NCBI RefSeq assembly: GCF_037975245.1
Contig: NC_092583.1
Span: forward strand, 8,010,764 to 8,074,763
Length of the DNA: 64,000 nt
From: Apostichopus japonicus
Lineage: Eukaryota > Echinodermata > Holothuroidea > Aspidochirotida > Stichopodidae
Reading direction: 5' to 3'
Position numbers and translations under genes: made by a program. Below the pieces are notes generated by a model. That model was not told where the DNA came from. It was given only the letters and a program-made list of their open reading frames with translations, and did not search any database. Shown piece by piece: positions 1-61,449 of this stretch. Each line of letters starts with the position of its first letter. Within the stretch, counting starts at the first letter, position 1.

Positions 1-1519
1 TTTAATCAGAGAGAGACATAGAGAGTGGAGAGAGGGCAGGGGGGGGGGGGGGTAAATGAGAGGTGATGAGAAACATTGCATTCCACTATGTTAACAGTAT
101 ACAACCATCCATGGTAACGATTACTAATTAAACCTAAATTTGTTTAGTATTTGTGAGGCAACCAGGTGGTATAATATAGTCTTCACCAATAAGGTAAAAT
201 TAAATGTGGAATAAACTACAAATGATTGTAAATGAAGAAAAACAACAAAACATTTTAACATTCAATTCTTGAGACAAGAATGTTTGAAGTAGGTACTAAA
301 AGGCTTACTGACATAAGCGAAATTGGTATACAGCTGTATCCATCTGTTCGTCAGATACCTATATGTGAATACTACACGGGTTGATTGAAGTTACACCAGG
401 TGTTTTCAAGTTTGTAAATAAATCATTTAAGTTAAGGACGGTCCCAATAGTTTAGTATTTTCACTGTAAGCAACATCGTATTAGGTGAGACTTATTGCGC
501 AAACATACACTACCACCACAGTAGATATTTAGATAGGACAGCAGCAATATAGATCTTTCGTTCAGGGAATTCAAACATTCACTGATCAGTGATTAACAAT
601 TTACACGAGGTTCTCAAATTGCAGTGTGGTTTTAAATGCTCTCAAATGTCCCACCACATATACTACAAACAATTTAACATATATTGCCAAACGTCATTTT
701 TATTATTTTTTATTATTATATCTAGTGAATTCAATGAAATGGCACCCGAATATCTCTTCTCCCTACTTTTGGGGAAATCATTTACTTGGCGGATTAAAAT
801 CATCGTAGTATAGACTAAAATTAATACACTGTGTCAAGTGTGCCCTCCTATCGTTGTATGAAAGATCAAAATCTAAGTCCCCATTAAATTTGAATGATGT
901 GACCACTTCAACCTGCCACCACCACCAGCTTTCATCCTCGCCACACACAAACATGCGACTCCCACCCCCTCCCATTCACATACACAACAAAACTTGTTTT
1001 CTATTGAATTAGCTATACAAGCGATGCCATTTACCTTTCTTCTACAACTCTCAATCTATACAACCCATGACTATTGGTCGCTATTGTTGGTAACTGGTGA
1101 CAGGAATTTCTTTTGTCCCATATCGGCACTTGTCAGGCTTAGACATGGACACACACAGAGACCCCCTCCCCCACCCCAAGCACACAAACATACACGCAGA
1201 TTCACCGTTCCTTATCTGTCTTTACAAACACTTGTTGCATACTAGTAATGCCTTATTTGCTTTTATGTAAAATGTTGCGGTTTTCAACTTGACAAATTAA
1301 TATGCTTGATGTATGTTTGTTACAATATGACGTGGATAATGTTTTCATAATTATTGCTTGATCTGCATTGATTAATCAGTACAATAATGTATTAATTATA
1401 ATTATTTGTAGACATTTCTCCTTCCAATTTCTTGGTACCGACTCTTTATCTCTTATTCGGATTCCACATTTGATCTATTATTGGTCTACAGGTCGACATA
1501 CTAATCGACAAAACCAATC
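1..1519. other. Upstream region of the microexon gene
   Basis: No coding exon found. Contains a G run at 40-52, CA/C-rich stretches at 900-980 and 1140-1200, and a pyrimidine-rich tract ending CTACAG at 1491 that could close a 5' UTR intron. No convincing TATA box or core promoter was identified. Confidence 0.5.
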
Positions 1520-49386
<47,867 letters not shown>

Positions 49387-50916
49387 GTAAGTTTATCATA
49401 TTCTGTATTCTTTATTCACAAAGCTCTTTGCGGGAGCTTCGATCACTGATATTTATTTTATAAAAGCCAAATTAGACTAGATTGAGCAGGATATTATTAA
49501 AAATTAAAAGTCATAACGTTAGGGCATTTTGCCACATTTCCGTCACAATACATTCATTGACACTGTCAGCGGTTATAAAGAGGATTTCTTTATAGCATGC
49601 AATTAGAAATCTGATACCACCTATCCTATTGTATACCAGACCCTGTAACAGTGTTTTAATGACTCGTTTGGGGAACAATTATGCCAAATCTGATCTATTT
49701 TCTACTTCGTTAATATGTTTACTTTCCATCTGGCTGTTGATGCGGGAGTTTGGTCAATAACACCTCCAGCCCGTTGGAACGTCTGAATTTTGCCTCCACA
49801 TGGGCAGTTTACATGCCTCATTTTTGCCAAAGTTATTTTGCTTAAAAATATGTTTTATTGGCACGCTATAGCTAGGAAAGTGCACTGAAAACTTAAATTG
49901 GTTCACCGACTAACAAAACGTTAGTCCATCTGGTGCCTCTCCCGACTAACATAGCCTTAGTCAGTTGCTATACCGACTAATTTATTCCTTAGTCAGTTGG
50001 ATTTCATAGTCGGTCATCTTAGTCCGTCAGCTTAGTCGATCAACAATTTTTTAGTCGGTAAATGTTTATTAGTCAGTTACATTAGTTGGTGACATTAGTC
50101 GGTCTTTACCGACTAATTTATATGAGCCACCGACTAGTTTACAGCAGGTTTCACATTAGTCAGGATGGTGCCTCTCCCGACTAACCTTTCTTAGTCGGTA
50201 TCGACTGACTAGTTGCACTGACTAGATTCACTGAAAGAATTAAACCCGACTAGTTTCACTGACTAGTATCACTGAAAGAAAAGAGAGCAGAAGAAACACA
50301 AATAATGTGTACGTTGGCAGTATTTATTTCTGATAAAACTTCTGATGTCTACAAAAGGCTGACTTTCGACAGATAGAGAAGAAATCACTGTAAATAAAAT
50401 CTGAAAATGTGATTTTTTTTTTCCAACAAAGTTAAGACAAGTTAATGGATCAAACATGAATCGCAAAAGTATAGCACTGCACAATAATGCAAAGTTGAGT
50501 CTTGGGCAAGGGTTCCTCATGACTTTCGTTTTAAAGTGGTACCCCAAATCGACACCAGTTAAGTCTTCACGAACAAAGAGTGTTTCTCTTAACTACAAAT
50601 GGCCTCCCACTTGTCTTCAGGAAGCCAAAATCTGCACCATTATTGACCTGTGAACAGAAAATATGATATACGTGTAAGCACAGATACAGATATATAGCAC
50701 ATGATAACTCACATTATCATAAACATACATTTACATTAAAATTTTATAACATATTGGGAGGTATACATTTAAATCTAGGTCCCTCAAATTATAAGCCAGG
50801 AATAGCAGCTTTACCAAATTATTATTTGCTTTGCACAGCATAACACCAAGTTATTTCTCAAAGCTTAATAATTATGTTAATCATGTTAATAATGATCCCA
50901 ATAGACCAGGATCCCA

Positions 50917-52437
50917 GAGGGTTTGGTTAGCTGGGAAGGTAACCAATTGCCTTGTACATCACAATGTTCACAGTGCATTCCTGTATATGAAACCAGACGA
51001 CTGGCAAACCGACTGTGGTGGGTGTGGTTGGGAGAGCAATTTTAAAGTCACCTGATAGCTAACCTAGATCAGTTTTCATGGTAACACATCAAAGTAAGTA
51101 CAATATGTCAGGTATGGCCCCAAGAGCAACAAATGGCCATTGCCAGTAATTATTGGTGGTGGGGTACCCCTGCCAGTGATCTACAGTATAATTGACCCCT
51201 CAAGGCTGACCTAGGTCAGCTCATGAGGTAACCACTTGAAACCTACTGGAAAATGTTGGTTAGGGCTTCAGATACAACTGATGGGCATTGCCAGTAATTT
51301 TTATTGGTGGGGTACCCCTGCCAGTAGACCCCCAAAATGCCCATCCCCCATTGACCTAGATGAGCTCATGATGTAACCAGTTGAAAACTACTGGAAAATG
51401 GTATCACTTCATATGTAAGGGATGGGAATTTCCAGTAATTTATATTGGGGGGGGGGGGTACCCCTGCCAGTAGACCCCCAAAATGCCCATTCCCTCATTG
51501 ACTTAGGTCAGCTCATGAGATAACCAGTTGAAAAATTACTGGAAAATGATAGGTATCACTTCATATGTAAGGGATGGGCATTTCCAGTCATTTACATTGG
51601 TGGGGTAACCCTGTCAGTAGACCCCCAAAATGCCCATCCCCCATTGACCTAGATTAGCTCATGAGGTAACCAGTTGAAAAATACTGTAAAATGATTGGCA
51701 GGACTCTATATATATGTAAGGGATGGGCATTTCCAGTAATTTATATTAGTGGGGTACCCCTGCCAGTAGACCCCCAAAAAGCCCCCCCCCCCCTCATTGA
51801 TCTAGGTCAGCTCATGATTTAACCAGTTGAAAACTACTGGAAAATTATTGACAGGATTCTATATGTAAGGGATGGGCGGACTCTGGCAGTGGTGGCCCAC
51901 CAATATAAAATACTGGAAATGCCCATCCTTACATATGAAGTGATACCTATCATTTTCCTGTAGGTTTCAACTGGTCAAATCATGAGCTCACCTAGGTCAA
52001 TGAGGGGATGGGCATATTGGGGGTCTACTAGCAGGGGTACCCCACCAATAAAATTTACTGGCAATGCCCATCCCTTGTATCTGAAGTCCTAACCAAAATT
52101 TTCCAGTAGGTTTCAAGTGGTTACCTCATGAGCTGACCTAGGTCAGCCGTGAGGGGTCAATTATAGATCACTGACAGGGGTACCCCACCACCAATAATTA
52201 CTGGCAATGGCCATTTGTTGCTCTTGGGGCCATACCTGACACATTGTTCTTACTTTGATGTGGTTACCATGAAAGCTGCTCTAGGTTAGCTATTAGGTGA
52301 CTTTAAAATTGCTCTCCCAGCCACATCCACCACATTCGGTTTGCCAGTCATCAGGTTTCATATACAGGAATGCATTGTGAACATTGTGATGTACCAGGCA
52401 ATTGGTTACCTTTCCAGCTAACCAAACCCTCTGGACT
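50917..52437. repeat. 1.5-kb imperfect palindrome with tandem repeats at its centre
   Basis: CCAGAGGGTTTGGTTAGCTG at the left end returns in inverted form near 52420-52437, and the arms match throughout (for example the CTGACCTAGGTCAGC region). The centre (about 51290-52060) is made of repeats containing GGGGTACCCCTGCCAGTAG and ATGCCCATCCC. A foldback structure. Confidence 0.8.
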
Positions 52438-52582
52438 CCCGCTCTACAGATCAGTGAAAATTTGACCAAACTTATGAAGCTTGCACGTAAATGATATACT
52501 AGACTGGTTTTTTTTTTAAAACAGGTTATGAAAAGTATCTTAAATATCATTAAACAGTTGGGTACAATAGTTAAACTCACTC

Positions 52583-52800
52583 TTCCATCTTTTTTCTCTA
52601 TGGTACTTGTTCCTTTGCTTTTTGGACTCTTGGATAAACTCTTTTGTTCTGCGAAGGGTACCAATATATCATCTTAAAACATGTCTTTAAGCCATATATA
52701 ACAGTTCTCCTCTTCTGTTGTTGCCTCCACACTGGTGTCGTACATCACAGGAAAGCTCACCCTTGACTTAGATATTTGGCTTTTCAATTCCTGCTGGAAG
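52583..52800 (-). pseudogene. Possible coding exon inside the large element
   Basis: After a good acceptor (TGTTTCTTTCTTCCAG on the minus strand) the frame reads Q-E-L-K-S-Q-I-S-K-S-R-V-S-F-P-V-M-Y-D-T and on to C-Y-I-W-L-K-D-M-F, then a TAA. The same frame continues with A-E-Q-K-S-L-S-K-S-P-K-S-K to a possible donor GTGAGT near 52583. Not recognised. Confidence 0.3.
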
Positions 52801-54690
52801 AAAGAAACAGCAAAGTATTCATCATTTGAAAAAAAATATATATAAAGTTGTCACCACAAAGTTATGTGAGATTTGCTTCCACTATAGTCTCAAAAAACAA
52901 TCCCAAAGTTTGAAGCAGACTGTATAAAGCTGAAAATTTGAACGAGAGTGTCATCACCATTGCAACCAGAATCAAATGCCCAGAATACAGAGATAATAAA
53001 ACATGGGCTAAATCTTTGTTTGTTTTTATGATCTTTAAAAATATAAAATTTTAGAAACAGAAATGCACTGAGCCAACTTATTTATAGGCCTAATCGTTTT
53101 TAGTTGTTATTTTGCTTGCTCACATAACAAGCCTGTTTAGACCTAGGCTAGAGGAGAATCAGTACTTTGTTACACTAAGTTTGTCTTCGGTCGTTTTGAT
53201 ATAGTCTACTAGTAGTACTAAAGTATATAATGGACCGGCGAAGACTAGAGAATACCCAGAGTTTTAGCAACTGCGTTAAACTGTATCATCTGATCTATTA
53301 TTTACGCCAATGAGTTTCATTCAATCTAGGATCAAAAAGAGAAAACTAATTAATCTTAACCTTTAAACTTTGCTACTAAACAGATATGCTTGAATTACAA
53401 ATAAATGTCAAAAAAACATCATAATCTAAGAATCGATGCATATTACATATACATAAACAGAATAATTTGAATTCGCGCAAGTGAACCCTGCACTACATTG
53501 GACAGAAAAAAAAAACGTGCAATTAGACCAAACTAAACATACTCAATTTTCCGTTACTTCTACATAAAATATCAATGCAAATACAACAACTTACTCTTTT
53601 GGCAGTATACTAAAAGCACATGTTATAATAACTTCAGACTATCAAGCTTTCCTGAGAAAAAAACGGTTAATACTTCTTACAGTAAGCAAGTCGACCGTGA
53701 AGGAATGTCGCAATTGTTTCCTGGGCGTGACCGGAAATTAAATACTAAAAAATGATAAATGAAAAGGTTAAATAGAACTGAAGCGTGCATCCTGACTGCT
53801 CGCAACATATAATACCGTTGACTAGCCAACATAATTTGTTCAGCCTACTGTGACTGTACGTTTGAAGGTCTAGCCTTGCTTATTCAATATCACAAAGCCT
53901 ACCCATTTAGATTCACATGGGAAATTACAGGAAATCTTTACCAAATGAGTGTAGACTTCAAATAAACTATTGAGCCTTATGGTTCCAGCATTTGTTTGGG
54001 AATAAATAAGAAGATTATGTGCCACTGTTCAATCTAGCCCAATACACACATAACACATTGTTAATTGGTGTTTAGGATGCACACTTTAGTGTTGAGAATG
54101 CACTGCAGTACCCAGTAGAAGCCTATAGGCTACTCACTGTCATTGCACTTGTGTATTGCGAAACGCCAACGTGACAACGGTAGCGTTACACTAACCATAA
54201 TACAGTACTAGTGCCAGTGGCCTAACAATTAACTTTAATTTTACCTTCAAATTAAAGGAATAACAGGTAGGCCGATGATGCAGTTAATACCTCCATTCTT
54301 CTAAAGCCCTTCTTGGGTGATTTACGGTTGAAAGTTGCTTAGAGTGATCGTATGAAACTATGCCAAGCCCAGCAAGCTGCCGTTGCCTCTCGGTTTCCAA
54401 ATTGAAGTGAATCGAATTGGGTTAAAATACATTAGTCTGTCGACACCGACTAAGCTACGATTATGGCGTAAATCGGGTGTCCGTATCGTTCTTAGTCCAT
54501 GGGTTAAAATACCTTAGTCCGTCGCCACCGACTAAGCTGCGATTATATTTTCCTTAGTCAGTGTAAACTAACTAAGAAGCAGCGATGAAACGAAGATTTT
54601 TGCTAGTCCGTGTGCATTGACTAACGTTACAGACTAATTTAACGTTAGTCCGTGGCAATATTGACTAGTTTATTTTTTCAGTGTGGTGTG

Positions 54691-55631
54691 AATACGTATT
54701 CGACCTGCAATGGTCGTAAGTAGACCTCAGGCTTTAAACTTGGCATATATAGCTTCTTAACACTATTAGGCTCTTTGTGTAAACACTTTGTGGAAATATG
54801 TTCAGGTCTACAGTGTAGTTAATCATACAGCGTTCACACAAAGACCCTCATACCAGAAGAAAATATGTGGCAGGCGTTGCAGACTAATTGGTAAAAAGAG
54901 GTCATTTTACGACCAAAGCAGGTCGATTACGTAATCTCAAAAAGCTTTTCAATGACAGCTTGCTGTAGTCAGGGGTCTATACAGCATACCTTTAAGTTAA
55001 ATAGGAAATTATGGGATGATGGATTCGAGCTGCAATGGTGATATTATTATCTTTGTTTTTATTATTATTGTCATTATTTTGGGAGATGGGCACCATGAAT
55101 GCATGTAAGTTGTATACGAGGACCCACAGACGGAGGTTAGCAGGGTAACATAGAAAGAATATACGAATTTGCAAGCGAATAATATACTCTGATTTTCTTG
55201 CTTATTTTTGTTACTATCTATACTTGAAACTTCATTTCTAATTAGTAGAATTACTGTTTTCAACAAAGTGAAACATCTACTGACTTATTTTGTTTGTCCT
55301 TCCCCACTCATTCTCACATCCTGACCCTCCGACATCGCACTCTCTTTTAGTGTTAGTTGAGCATAAATGTTCGTAATCAGTGCAACTTTTGTTTTATATC
55401 TTTCACTTTAGTTTGGTAGAAGTGACTGACCAAACAGCCTGCTTGACTCTGAATTACAATCACTAGTGCATACAGCATCGAATCGGAACTTGGATTTAAC
55501 TTTCAATAATCGAGATTATTATGATATATTTATAAGAATAGATATAAGCGGGTAGGGGTGGAGGAGGAGATAGTGATGGTTATAGGGTTAAATGTAAATA
55601 TTAAACGGGTGTTATTGTTATGAAAGGTACG
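54691..55631. other. Non-coding stretch after the large element
   Basis: No exon accepted. A CACTTTAG acceptor at 55412 could give a two-codon terminal exon but nothing else supports it. Confidence 0.4.
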
Positions 55632-56450
55632 AAGATTAAGATTAAGATTGAGATTGAGATCGAGATTGAGATTGAGATTGAGATTGAGATTGAGATTTAG
55701 ATTTAGTTTGGGATTAAGATTGAGATTGAAATTGACATTGAGATTGAGATGAAGATTGAGATTGAGATTAATATTTAGATTTAGATTTAGATTGAGATTT
55801 AGATTTAGATTGAGATTGAGATTGAGATTTAGATTTAGATTTAATTTGAGGTTAAGATTGAGATTAAGATTGAGATTGAGATTGAGATTGAGATTGAGAT
55901 TGAGATTTAGATTTAGTTTGGGATTAAGATTGAGATTGAAATTGACATTGAGATTGAGATGAAGATTGAGATTGAGATTAATATTTAGATTTAGATTTAG
56001 ATTGAGATTTAGATTTAGATTGAGATTGAGATTGAGATTTAGATTTAGATTTAATTTGAGGTTAAGATTGAGATTAAGATTGAGGTTGAAATTGACATTG
56101 AGATTGAGATTAAGATTGAGAATGAGATTCATATTGAGATTTAGATTGAGATTGAGATTTAGATTTAGTTTGGGATTAAGATTGATATTGAAATTGACAT
56201 TGAGATTGAGATGAAGATTGAGATTGAGATTAATATTTAGATTTAGATTTAGATTGAGATTTAGATTTAGATTGAGATTGAGATTGAGATTTAGATTTAA
56301 TTTGAGGTTAAGATTGAGATTAAGATTGAGGTTGAAATTGACATTGAGATTGTGATTGTGATTAAGATTGAGATTTAGATTTAGATTGAGATTGAGATTT
56401 AGATTGAGATTGAGATTGAGCTTGAGATTGTGATTGAGAATAAGATTGAT
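55632..56450 (+). repeat. AGATTGAG/AGATTTAG hexamer array with higher-order copies
   Basis: Hexamers GATTGA, GATTTA and GATTAA; longer blocks with GTTTGGGATTAAGATTG and AATATTTAGATTTAG recur about every 210-250 bp. Long open frames on both strands come from the lack of stops in the hexamer. Confidence 0.95.
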
Positions 56451-56650
56451 TAATGGTTTATGGTTAATGGTTAATGGTTACTGATTACTGATTACTGGTT
56501 ACTGATTGCTGGTTACTGTTTACTGGTTGATGTTTGATGGCTGATGGTTGATATCTACTGATTACTGATAACTGATTACTGATAACTGATTACTGATTAG
56601 TGATTAATGATTAAAGATTAATGATTACTGATTACTGATTAATGATTAAA
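56445..56650 (+). repeat. GGTTAATGGTTACTGATTACTG repeats
   Basis: Seven-base GATTACT/GGTTAAT-type words in tandem, directly after the hexamer array. Confidence 0.85.
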
Positions 56651-56943
56651 GAGGTCATGAAGTGGTGGGTTTTCATATCTTGCAATGGTTTATCTACATT
56701 ACTACAACACCATCCATGCACAACTTTCCGTAAATGCGGCTTCAAACGCCAGGAATTCGCTGTCAAAGTATTCCCAAGAGACCTCTCGGGCTGCCACTCG
56801 TAAAAAAAATCAAAGCTGCTCACCACAGTTCATCTGACGTCATCAAAGGAACCATTTCAGCCAAAACCGACTCCCGCTGTTTACCGATACGGCGTTGTAC
56901 AATTTAGTAGATGTTACCACAACACTTTTCTCATCAATTGAAA

Positions 56944-57225
56944 ATGTCTTCTCCCGAAACTTCAGAATCCGAGGAAAGGGACTTCACCTCTCAGGACATT
57001 CGTAAGCTTTGACATTATTTTCTTGAGGAAGAAGAGGAAATAGTTTTCGAGGGTGATGAAGATATTGGTGTTTTTCCCTATCAATTGAGCCCCTTGCGGA
57101 AGAATTGTTAAACGATCCCGATGGCCGAGACGCGTCGCTGCCGATCGAAGTACACGAGCAGAACGGTTGGACTACCCTGAACCGAAACTGGTCGGTTGAG
57201 CATAAACAAATTCACCATTATTAAG
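56944..57225 (+). pseudogene. Acidic reading-frame fragment with one stop and one frameshift
   Basis: Starts M-S-S-P-E-T-S-E-S-E-E-R-D-F, meets TGA at 57010-57012, continues in frame with H-Y-F-L-E-E-E-E-E-I-V-F-E and F-P-Y-Q-L-S-P-L, then after a one-base shift A-E-E-L-L-N-D-P-D-G-R-D to TAA. GC content is higher than the surroundings. Reads like the N-terminus of a decayed transposon-associated protein; not recognised. Confidence 0.3.
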
Positions 57226-58087
57226 ACCATCATATGAATAAATTATCTCGAATGTCAATGATCCTGCTACTTAACTTCGTAGCGAAGCCTGTAGAATTTT
57301 GTCATTTACAGTGCAAGAAAGATGTGACATTCTGTACAGTGCAAGTGCAACCCTATAGTACCAGTAGTGGTAACATGGGGTCTAGACCTAACTTATATAC
57401 GTTGTATAACAGGCTAGCCCGTGTAACTGTATCATCCAACTGTTACGTAAAATCATAACACAACGTCAGTTTTACCCCAAAAAAACTTTCAGATTTAGTA
57501 TTAATTGTTCTAAATCCAACTGGCTTTAAGTTTTTTGCAAAATTTAAGGCAAGCAATAAAATAAATCGTCATTTACTGCATCAAGGTGGCCTAGGCTATG
57601 GTCAAGTAATTTGGCAATAGTATAGGCCTACAGCCACTAGTAACATTGTGTATGTGTAGTGTTTTGAACGAGTCGTGTTCAAATTCTTCGATTTCTGTCA
57701 TCTTTTGGAAAAGCGTGGAGCAACCTGCAACCACATATCGGCTCGGCTTATTTAACAGTTACGAGAGATAAATTTAGGTAAAAACAAAACTCCAAACACC
57801 GAATTTCAAATACTACGGAGCACTGCAACAGTGTAATGTTGTGTGTTCTCAGACATTTCAGAAAGTAATCATAGAGTCCCGGAAGTGAGCTGAGTTCCTC
57901 GACTGACGTCGCGCAGCGTAACCGTAAATACAATCGTTCATTCCTCGAGGATGCAGGCTTCGTGTGACCATGAAGCTATTTCGGTAATAGCTCCATGGTT
58001 TGACACAAATTGGGTATCATTGGAAACCTACGAGTGTACAAAATACGATGATAAAGAAAAAATTCCATTTCATAACCTCTTTCATGA

Positions 58088-58392
58088 TTAATAATTAGTG
58101 ATTAGTGATTAATGATTAATGATTAATGATTAATGATTGATGATTAATGATTGATGATTAATGATTAATGATTAATGATTCATGAGTTATGATTAATGAT
58201 TAATGACTAATGATTACTGATTAATGGTTCATGATTAATGATTACTGATTACATATTACATATTACTGATTAATGATTAATGATTACCGATTAATGATTA
58301 ATGTTTAAGGATTGATGATTGATGATTGGTGATTGATGATTGGTGATTGATGATTGGTGATTGATGATTGATTATTAATGATTAATGATTTT
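58088..58392 (+). repeat. (ATTAATG)n-type heptamer array
   Basis: ATTAATG/ATTGATG words in tandem; same family as 56445-56650, so the 1.4 kb between may lie within one expanded block. Confidence 0.9.
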
Positions 58393-58916
58393 TAAATTTT
58401 CACCGTAGTTATTTGTGTTATTTCATTAGTCTAATAAACTAGGAATCATAAATAACAATTAATGTCTTCTTTTGTTCTTATAAATTTTTCTTTTGGATAC
58501 AAGAAATTGCAAAAACTGTGTAGGGGGAACGAGTTTTGCTAGAGGAGGGGAGCATCCGTCAGCGTAATAGTTTGCACCGAACAATGTGAAAAGTGCCTAT
58601 AGCATAAGTGGATATATTCCTTCAAAATGTGGACATATTCCTTAAAAATGTGGACTCCAAGTATCGCGAAACTAAAGAGCCGAAGAGCTATTTATAATAC
58701 GCCAGATTGTTAAATATTAATGATACACACTCTTGTTTAAGTCGTAAGAAGGATTCGTGTTCCGTCGTTCTGTGACATGGTACATGGGTAAGTACAAATT
58801 AATTTACTTTACTGTTAGAGTGTACATCAACTTATATATTTTATGTTAGCTTGTAAAATATCAGTTTGCTTTCCTTTTCTTCTCTTCATAATTCTGTATT
58901 TATTGATTTCTTGTAG

Positions 58917-59044
58917 CTTTTTATAGTGAAAAGTCGACAAACCGGAAGACATTAACTTGCGTTTTAGGGTCAGAGGCAATGGTTATTATGAATGATCTGC
59001 AGAACAGGTTAGATATTAATGATGTAGTCTGGGGTAAACATTAA
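58917..59044 (+). CDS. Candidate terminal exon of the microexon gene
   Basis: A strong acceptor (ATTTATTGATTTCTTGTAG) is followed by a frame that, entered in phase 1 with the G left by exon 47, stays open for 42 codons to TAA at 59042-59044. It begins A-F-Y-S-E-K-S-T-N-R and includes one cysteine. Against it: it lies 9.5 kb past exon 47 beyond a large transposon, its end overlaps degenerate repeats containing GATGTAGTCTGGGGTAAA, and I see no clear AATAAA signal just after the stop. Confidence 0.3.
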
Positions 59045-61449
59045 AGATACTCATACAGAGGTAAAATTGAAAGACACATTTCCTGTAATTATAGATGACA
59101 CATAGGCTAGAGTAAACATTATTGATTCAGTACGGGGTAAATATTGATGATATACGGGCTAGGGAAATATTAATGATGTAGTCCAAGGTAAAAAGATATG
59201 CAACTTTTACCGAAGTAAATATTGGAGAAATAGTGACTGTACATATTAATTGATATGCAGGATGGGCAAAATTTAGGATAAAAAACTGGGGTGAACATTT
59301 ATGTTACCCAGCCTTGAGTGAATAATAATTATGCACTAGTTGGATTAATATCACTTATAAAAAGCTACAAGTTTATATAACAATGATAAAATAATTACAA
59401 ATAATTAATGTAGACGATGCACCCCAATGGAAACCGTTTCAAAATTTAATTTAGCTTTTTTTTTTAAATTCAGCAATTAAGATCATAACTACATGAATTG
59501 TCATTATTTGAGATCTCTGAGCTAATTAGAGGCTTGGCGATATCTGAAATAATTATTCAAAATATCTCAACTAAACGTCCACATATCTTTAAATTAATTT
59601 CCAGATATCTGAAACTGAGTTATCAGCTTGCACATAATTTATAGGCATGCAACCCTTGTGTTTTAGAATTTATTTAAAAATTATGCTTTACCAAAGGGTT
59701 TTTCCATAAATATTTGTCATATATGCCAAGAGAAAATTTAAATTCCTAAAGAAGAGCGGATGATGCAATTCAGAATAACAACTTCAACAACATGGTGATT
59801 TCAATGGAGCTGTTCTAGAAACTACGATACTAATAGGTACACGATATTTAAATGGTTGTGGGACATGGTTCAGTATTAACAATCAGTGTGGGAAGATTTG
59901 TACCAATACTCCAGGTCTCTTTCCCTTTTCAGCCTCATTAAAAAAATCAGAGTATTTATGAGCACATCTTTCTTCTTAGACCTAATTATAGACCTACTTT
60001 AAAGACTAAATACGACTCGGGATGCACTGTTCGCTTTTTAAATGTCATTGATAATTTATCTGGGGGAGGACTCGAAGCACCTTACATGGGTCACCGAACC
60101 CAGTGCCTAGAACCTCCTTCTTGACATAATTCACTTCTGACATTCTATAAAGTTTCATATTCTTTCTTAAATCACTCTGGATAAATTTTGAAATCAAGTG
60201 TACGCCGATGGTACAAACAGGGAGCTGCTACTTGAGTTGTGGCTCCCTGATCTAAAGCACCCTAACTTGGTAGTTTTTGAGTTTAGTTCAGTACGAGCAA
60301 TAATCTTTTCTTGATCTTTTCGTTTTCCCATCACTTTTTCTTCAAACCTAACACAAAGTATCTATGAGCACAACCTCTTAATTAGAGCTTCTTATATAGA
60401 CATAATTCATAGTCTAAATATGCCCCAAAAGCACCGTTTTACATCCATAGGTTTATTTTTTTCTGGCCGGATGCGTACCCCTTACCCCGAAACCGTAAAC
60501 TAGACAGTCTCCTCTCCCCCTCTCCGCATTCTTATCATAAATTCCCCCTTTTTTAAGCAAACTGGACAATGCGTAAAAGCAGAGAAACGGATTCATTCAA
60601 GGAAGCGTGTGCACTAATAAAGCGTGCTTCATTGTTCCACTAATGAAGCACGCTTCATTAGTGGAACAAGCTACTAATTTAAATCTCAACGAAAATGGTT
60701 CTATAATGTACCACAGTGAATCTTTGCTTTGAACCAACTGATGGGTTATACACTGTCTTGTTCGACTTCGCACTCTCCGTCAGTTTACTACGTATCCATG
60801 TACAGCGTATGGTTTAATTGTGTGTATATCTTCCTATACCTAGCTGTTGTTACCACACCACAAATAGAGTAGTATAAATCCGCTCGAAAAGCTGACCATT
60901 GTCGGAAAATGGAACTAAATATACTTAATGTAATGCTTGCTTTCAAGCATATTATCAGTTACCATCATTGTTTTTCTGCCTGACATGAAAGAGCATAATT
61001 TAAAGCACAGATTGTGTAAAAATAGGGAGGATTGAAGGTAACATCAACCATCTTTAGAAATTCTTTGGTTTAATGTTGATATTACTCCGAGCAAGCAGAT
61101 GGAAGAGTTGGGTTTTAGTATGCCAAACTTGCTACTCCTCTAGCTCAAAATCTAAACAGTTAAGATAAGTACCATTACAGGCCAATATCTCAGCTATCGT
61201 GCATGTGGTTGGTAGGATATGCCAGTTTAAAACTTCTGTGAATGCTTTGGCGAGTTTTGAAAGTGACGAGTTCGTATGTAAGTCAATGGAACAATTCATT
61301 GTTGTGCAACATTTGTTGATCAAAGTCACTGGTTTATGAAGGTTGTACAAAGGAACTGCTGCGACAATCGTTGCCTTACGCTATTTGGTGATAGTATGAA
61401 TTCAGTGTAAAATATGTACGCTATGCAGTCATCACATGATTAATCTAAT
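59045..61449. other. Non-coding stretch
   Basis: Begins with degenerate GATGTAGTCTGGGGTAAA-type repeats (59011-59300). A hairpin with GAAGCACGCTTCATTAGTGG lies at 60616-60668. No recognisable gene. Confidence 0.4.

Larger units (their letters stand above)
49880..54690. mobile_element. Large element with CGACTAA-rich inverted ends
   Basis: Both ends start CACTGAAAA when read inwards (49882 and the complement near 54683). The outer 250-400 bp carry many CGACTAA/TTAGTCGG words in both orientations (49910-50280 and 54420-54670). No matching target duplication is evident. It contains a 1.5-kb palindrome and at least one possible minus-strand exon. Confidence 0.6.

Noticed and set aside
55413-55420. 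Two-codon terminal exon (V-W-stop) after CTTTCACTTTAG
   Set aside because: Possible in phase but too short to support, with no unit-like flanks or poly(A) signal.
55530-56214. A 200-codon minus-strand frame of L-N repeats
   Set aside because: Produced by the stop-free hexamer array; plus-strand frames (R-L-R-F) exist over the same bases.
60616-60668. Hairpin as a possible terminator, tRNA or miRNA
   Set aside because: A short duplicated inverted sequence (GAAGCACGCTTC) without tRNA features or a convincing precursor shape.
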